Origin: Acetobacteraceae bacterium
GTDB taxonomy: Bacteria; Pseudomonadota; Alphaproteobacteria; Acetobacterales; Acetobacteraceae
DNA length: 64,000 nucleotides
Reading direction: 5' to 3'
NCBI GenBank assembly: GCA_021732665.1
Contig: JAKFUL010000010.1
Location: 62,001 to 126,000 of the forward strand
Part shown: in pieces, positions 59,469-64,000 of the stretch
How the letters are laid out: the number at the start of each line of letters is the position of its first letter
Numbering within the stretch: the first letter of the stretch is position 1
Notes under the pieces: model-generated
The model's database searches: none
Told to the model about the DNA's origin: nothing
Seen by the model: only the letters and a program-made list of their open reading frames with translations
Made by a program: the position numbers and the translations under genes

Positions 59469-60314
59469 ATGCGCAATGTGGTTTCGACCGAGTGGTTGGC
59501 GGGCGAATTGGGCAAGCCCGACCTGATCGTCTTCGACTGCTCGACCTACCTGCCCAATGAACCGGGCAACAAGAAGGACGGGTTTCAACAGGCGCATATC
59601 CCGGGCGCGTTGTTGTTCGACATCGACGTGATCGCCGATACCGAGACCGACCTGCCGCATATGGTGCCGACGGCCGGGCGTTTCGCGAAGCTGGTCGGGC
59701 GCTTGGGCGTCTCCAACGCCTCACGCATCGTTTTCTACGATCAGCACGGGCTGCGGGCGAGCCCGCGCGGCTGGTGGATGATGCGGCTTTTCGGCCATGA
59801 TCAGGTCGCCGTTCTGGATGGCGGCCTGCCGGCCTGGAAGCGCGAGGGGCGGCCGGTAGAAGCCGGCGATGCCCCTGCCCCGTCGCCCGCGGTCTTCGTG
59901 CCGGATTTCCGCGCAGAAAAACTGCGCGGCATTGGCGACATCAAGCGCATCGTCCGCCAGGGCGGTGGGGCGGAGTTGATCATCGATGCCCGCGCCAAGG
60001 GGCGCTTCGACGGGACCGCGCCCGAGCCCCGCGCCGGCCTGCCCTCCGGCCATATGCCCGGCGCCGCGAATGTGCCGGTCGGCGACATCGCCGGCCCCGA
60101 CGGGCTGATCAAGTCGCGCGAGGCGCTGCACGCCATGTTCGCCGCTGTGGGCGTGGATGACACGCGGCCCGTCGTCACCTCCTGCGGCTCGGGCGTCACC
60201 GCCTGTGTGCTGGCGCTGGGGCTGGTCGAGGCCGGCTTCCCCGAACCCGCCGTCTATGACGGCTCCTGGACCGAATGGGCGCTGCGCCCCGAAACCCCGA
60301 AAGTGACGAGCTGA
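59469..60314 (+). CDS. sseA: 3-mercaptopyruvate/thiosulfate sulfurtransferase
   Basis: Two rhodanese domains; active-site loop 'CGSGVTACVLALGL'. Confidence 0.93.
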   Translation: MRNVVSTEWLAGELGKPDLIVFDCSTYLPNEPGNKKDGFQQAHIPGALLFDIDVIADTETDLPHMVPTAGRFAKLVGRLGVSNASRIVFYDQHGLRASPRGWWMMRLFGHDQVAVLDGGLPAWKREGRPVEAGDAPAPSPAVFVPDFRAEKLRGIGDIKRIVRQGGGAELIIDARAKGRFDGTAPEPRAGLPSGHMPGAANVPVGDIAGPDGLIKSREALHAMFAAVGVDDTRPVVTSCGSGVTACVLALGLVEAGFPEPAVYDGSWTEWALRPETPKVTS

Positions 60315-60315
60315 G

Positions 60316-61497
60316 ATGAGCGACAAGAAACACGCCTTCGAAACCCGCATGAGCCATGCCGGCCGCGCCGGCACCCGCGCGCATGGTTTCGTGAACCCGG
60401 CGGTGCATCGCGGCTCCACCGTGCTGTTCCCCGATTGCGAGGCGCGCCGTGATGGTGCTGCCAAGCGCTACGAACAATACATGACCTATGGCACCCAAGG
60501 CGGGCCCACGCATTACGCGCTGGAGGACGTCATCGCCGAGATCGAGGGCGGCACACGCGCCACCATCGTCGGCACAGGACTTGCCGCCGTGATGGTGCCG
60601 CTGCTGGCCTACCTCAAATCCGGCGATCATTGCCTGATGCCCGACAGCGTCTATGGCCCAGCGAGAAACCTGGCGAACACGCTGATGCAGGGATGGGGGA
60701 TCGAGACGGAGTTCTACGACCCCGCGATCAACGAGGCGGGGATGGCGGCGCTGATCCGCCCGAACACCAAGGTCGTCTATACCGAGAGCCCTGGCAGCCA
60801 CACCTTTGAATTGCAGGATATTCCGGCCATTGCCCGCGCGGCGCATGCCCGTGGTTGCAAGGTGCTGATGGACAACACCTGGGGCATCCACACCTTCATG
60901 CCGTTCCAGCATGGGGTGGACGTATCGATCCAGGCGCTGACGAAATATGTGTCGGGGCATTCGGATATTCTGCTGGGGTCGGTGACGGTGAATTCCGAGG
61001 AGGATTGGCAGATCGTGCGCTCCACGGCCTCGCTGCTCGGGCAATTCGCCAGCCCCGATGACGTGTATCTGGCGCTGCGTGGCGTGCGGACCATGCCGCT
61101 CAGGCTCAAGCACCAGTTCGCCTCCTCGCTGGAGGTGGCGCGGTGGTTCGAGGCGCAGCCGCAGGTGTTGCGGGTGCTGCATCCCGGCCTGCCGAGCCAT
61201 CCGCAGCATGCGCTGTTCGCGCGCGACTTCACCGGCGGGTGTTCGCTCTTCGGCGTGGTGTTCCAGCCGCGCTACGCGATTGAGGACGTGTTCAAATTCA
61301 TCAATGCGCTGGAGTTCTTCGGCATCGGCGCGAGCTGGGGTGGGTATGAGAGTCTGGCGCTGCCGACGACGGGGTTTGTGACGCGCACGGCGGGCACCGG
61401 GGATTTCGGCGGGCCGATGGCGCGGATTCATATCGGGCTGGAGGATGTGGGGGATCTTTGCGCTGATCTGGCGCAGGGCTTGGCGAAGATGGGGTAG
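60316..61497 (+). CDS. metC: Cystathionine beta-lyase
   Basis: 'VNPAVHRGSTVLFPDCEA', 'YTESPGSHTFELQDI', PLP Lys 'QALTKYVSGHSDILLGSV'. Confidence 0.93.
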   Translation: MSDKKHAFETRMSHAGRAGTRAHGFVNPAVHRGSTVLFPDCEARRDGAAKRYEQYMTYGTQGGPTHYALEDVIAEIEGGTRATIVGTGLAAVMVPLLAYLKSGDHCLMPDSVYGPARNLANTLMQGWGIETEFYDPAINEAGMAALIRPNTKVVYTESPGSHTFELQDIPAIARAAHARGCKVLMDNTWGIHTFMPFQHGVDVSIQALTKYVSGHSDILLGSVTVNSEEDWQIVRSTASLLGQFASPDDVYLALRGVRTMPLRLKHQFASSLEVARWFEAQPQVLRVLHPGLPSHPQHALFARDFTGGCSLFGVVFQPRYAIEDVFKFINALEFFGIGASWGGYESLALPTTGFVTRTAGTGDFGGPMARIHIGLEDVGDLCADLAQGLAKMG

Positions 61498-61498
61498 G

Positions 61499-61804
61499 CT
61501 ATTCGCTGCCGAAGATCGCCTCGACATCACGGTGCCCTTCCACGATGGTCACGATTTCGAGGCGGGCCGCGTCGTAGCGGAACAGGATGAGGTAACCGCG
61601 ATGCGTGACGCCTCGCAGGTCCGGCCGCAGCTCAGGCCGGGCGCGGCCAAGGGTTCCCGGCAGCTCCGCCAGCTTGCGGCATTGCCTGCGCAGTGTGGCA
61701 ATGAATGCGAGCGCGACGACCAGGCTGCCGCTTTCCGTGGCCAGGTAATTCTGGATCTGGATCAGATCCCGCCTGGCATCGGGCAGGAAGATCAGGCGGC
61801 GCAA
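61499..61804 (-). CDS. RelE/ParE-family toxin
   Basis: 'MRRLIFLPDARRDLIQIQNYLATES...GYLILFRYDAARLEIVTIVEGHRD'. Confidence 0.85.
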   Translation of the reverse strand: MRRLIFLPDARRDLIQIQNYLATESGSLVVALAFIATLRRQCRKLAELPGTLGRARPELRPDLRGVTHRGYLILFRYDAARLEIVTIVEGHRDVEAIFGSE

Positions 61805-62050
61805 TCAGTAGCCTTGCCGAGCCAGTTCCCCGGCCGCCTCGGCCAGCGAAGCGTCCAGTTCCTCCTCGGAAACCTCACCGCCTTCCGCGATGGCGGCCTC
61901 GATCTTGGCCCGCAAAGCCGCCAGCTTACGCTCGCGCTCCTCCACCAGCCGCAAACCCTCGCGCACCACGTCATCGGCCGAGCCAAAGCGGCCGCTGCTC
62001 ACCGCCTGCTCGACGAAGCCCTGCCAGCGATCCTCGATGCGTACATCCAT
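61805..62050 (-). CDS. ParD-like ribbon-helix-helix antitoxin
   Basis: 'MDVRIEDRWQGFVEQAVSSGRFGSADDVVREGLRLVEERERKLAALR'. Confidence 0.82.
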   Translation of the reverse strand: MDVRIEDRWQGFVEQAVSSGRFGSADDVVREGLRLVEERERKLAALRAKIEAAIAEGGEVSEEELDASLAEAAGELARQGY

Positions 62051-62081
62051 GGCACCGATATAGCCTCGCATCCGCCCGGTT

Positions 62082-64000
62082 TCAAATTTTCTCCGCCGTC
62101 GCCGGCACGAAGACCCTGAGCAACGGCGGCAGCACCAGCATCACGCATAGCAGCGAATAGACCAGCGACACCCCCAGCACGACACCCATGCTGGCGGTGC
62201 CCGGATGCGGGCTGATGGCGAGCGCGCCAAAGGCCGAGGCATTGGTCACCGCCGAGTAGATCACCGCGCGGTTCAGCGGGCTGGCCAGCAAGCCCCGCTC
62301 GCCCCGCGCCCAGGCCGCGACGTAGTAGATGTCATACGCCACGCCCATGCCGAACAGCAAAGGCAGCGCGATGATGTTGGCCAGGTTCAGCGAGGGGCCG
62401 AACAGCGTGCAATGCGCCAGCGTCAGCAGCCCGGCCAAAGCCAGCGGGGCCAGGGCCAGCAGCGACAATCTCAGGCTGCGCAGGTTGAGCAGCAAAAGCG
62501 CCGTCACCAGCGCGATCGCGACGGCCCCGGCCAGGATGAAGGCCCGCTGCACCGTGGCGGAGGATGCGGCGGTGGAGATCGCGGCCCCGGTGGCCCCGGG
62601 CGCCACCGCCTGCACGGCCTGGGCGAATTCGCGCATCGCCATGGCGTTCTGGCCGAGGGCGCGCGGCGCCACCTCCACCCGCGCCCGGCCATCGCGGCCT
62701 ATCCAGTCCGCGCGCAAATCATCGGGCAGGGATTGCAGGGTGACCGGCCTGGCCTGAAGCAGCCTGTCCACCTGGGAGAGCGTGGCGGTCAGCCCGGGCA
62801 GCAGCGCCTCGGCAAAGGCGGAGCGCGCGGCGGGCTGGGCGCTGGCGAGCGCGATGAAGGCAGCCCCCAAACGCCGGGCGTCGCGCGCCGCCTCCACCTC
62901 CGCGCCCTGCCCCGCGGTCGCGGCGGTGCGCAGCGCAAGGCCGGCGCGGGCCAGGGCCGCGCTGACCGCGGCGTCCGAGGGCAGCGCGCCGGGGGGCGTG
63001 TTCAGCGTGGGGGACAGAAAACCAGCGGCATCCTCGATGAGCGCGAGCTTTTCCATCTGCCCTTCGGGGACGAAGGAGGCGAGGCTGAGCGCGCGGCCGA
63101 CCTCGGGCCGCGCCTCCAGCCGGGCGACCATGGCCTGGGCGGCGGCCAGGTCCGGCACCAGGATGTCCAGGGTGTTGGGGTTGGTCTCGGCGCTCAGCAT
63201 CAATTCGCGGTAGGTGGCGACGGATTCCTTGGTGGGGTCACGCAGGTTCAGCGGGTCGCTGTCGAAGGGCAGTTGCGGCAGCAGGGCGAGGCAGCCCAAT
63301 GCCAGCAGCCCGGCGGCGCCCACGACCCAGCCGGCGCGGCGCAGCAGCCAACGGTCCAGCGGTGCCAGGGCGGGGTAGCCCACTTCCCGCGCCTCGGCCT
63401 GCGGGTTGGCCAGCAGCATCAGCGCGGGCAGCAAGGTCATGGCCATCAGCCAGCCGATCAGCATGCCCACGCCGGCGATCAGGCCAAGCTCACGCACGCC
63501 CAGGTAATCGGTGGGGATGAAGGCGAAGAAACTCAGCGCGCAGGCCATGGCGGCCAGCGTCATGCCCGGGCCGGCCACCCGGGCGGCTGAGAGCAGCGCC
63601 GGAGCGAGTGCCCCGGCGGCCTGGCGCTCGGCCCGATACTGCACCGCGTATTGGATGCCGAAATCCACCCCCAAACCGATGAACAGCACAGCGAAGGCGA
63701 TGGAAAGCGGATTGAAATGCCCCACCGCCAACACGCCGAAAGCCGCCGTCCAGGCCAGCCCCGCCACCACCAGGACCATCAGCGGCAGGATCAGCCGCCA
63801 GCTTCGCAAGGCCATCCACAGCAGCAGCACCGTCAGGCCGAGCGAGAGGACGACGTTTTCCACCGCGCCTTCCGCCAGGGTGGCGAATTCCTCATCGGCC
63901 ATGGGGACGTTGCCGGTGACGCGGATGCGGATGCCGGGGCCGGTGAGGCCGGCGGCGGCGGCGCGGATGGCCTCGGTGGCGGAATGGCCGGCCTCGAGTT
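62082..64000 (-). CDS. Hopanoid biosynthesis-associated RND/MMPL transporter, HpnN-like (N-terminus beyond window)
   Basis: 'GLGVDFGIQYAVQYRAERQ', repeated RND membrane segments, 'GMGVAYDIYYVAAWARGERG'; frame open to window end. Confidence 0.82.
   Translation of the reverse strand, partial: LEAGHSATEAIRAAAAGLTGPGIRIRVTGNVPMADEEFATLAEGAVENVVLSLGLTVLLLWMALRSWRLILPLMVLVVAGLAWTAAFGVLAVGHFNPLSIAFAVLFIGLGVDFGIQYAVQYRAERQAAGALAPALLSAARVAGPGMTLAAMACALSFFAFIPTDYLGVRELGLIAGVGMLIGWLMAMTLLPALMLLANPQAEAREVGYPALAPLDRWLLRRAGWVVGAAGLLALGCLALLPQLPFDSDPLNLRDPTKESVATYRELMLSAETNPNTLDILVPDLAAAQAMVARLEARPEVGRALSLASFVPEGQMEKLALIEDAAGFLSPTLNTPPGALPSDAAVSAALARAGLALRTAATAGQGAEVEAARDARRLGAAFIALASAQPAARSAFAEALLPGLTATLSQVDRLLQARPVTLQSLPDDLRADWIGRDGRARVEVAPRALGQNAMAMREFAQAVQAVAPGATGAAISTAASSATVQRAFILAGAVAIALVTALLLLNLRSLRLSLLALAPLALAGLLTLAHCTLFGPSLNLANIIALPLLFGMGVAYDIYYVAAWARGERGLLASPLNRAVIYSAVTNASAFGALAISPHPGTASMGVVLGVSLVYSLLCVMLVLPPLLRVFVPATAEKI

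Overview
High-GC chromosomal window, probably from an Acetobacteraceae-like alphaproteobacterium (inferred from protein content: Bug receptors, HpnN, PmtA, short HisG plus HisZ). About 65 CDS are supported. Main blocks: Bug/TTT receptors and a complete Bug-TctB-TctA transporter beside amide hydrolases (1-10665); a 2-aminoethylphosphonate-type locus (phnX, TIGR03364-like FAD oxidoreductase, SBP/ATPase/fused permease; 11487-17397); a divergent LuxR-type regulator and alpha-oxoamine synthase pair flanking a perfect 8-6-8 inverted repeat (17404-19938); a Phd/PIN toxin-antitoxin; an argD-argF operon extended by small proteins; typA; a modABC-modE operon; an integrase remnant abutting tRNA-Thr(GGT); dcd, murA, hisG, hisD, infA, maf, RNase E/G, yacG; hisZ-purA; a five-gene metallohydrolase island (50364-56451); an AT-rich island carrying a possible frameshifted gene (56452-57199); nudix-alaX-sseA-metC; a ParDE-like pair; and a truncated hpnN-like RND gene. 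No CRISPR array, rRNA or intact IS element was seen. The strongest candidate for an undescribed system is the LuxR/alpha-oxoamine synthase pair. Other candidates are the frameshifted AT-rich island gene, an SDR lacking its YxxxK motif, and a maf gene without a usable canonical start codon. All calls come from reading translations and motifs; no database search was run.
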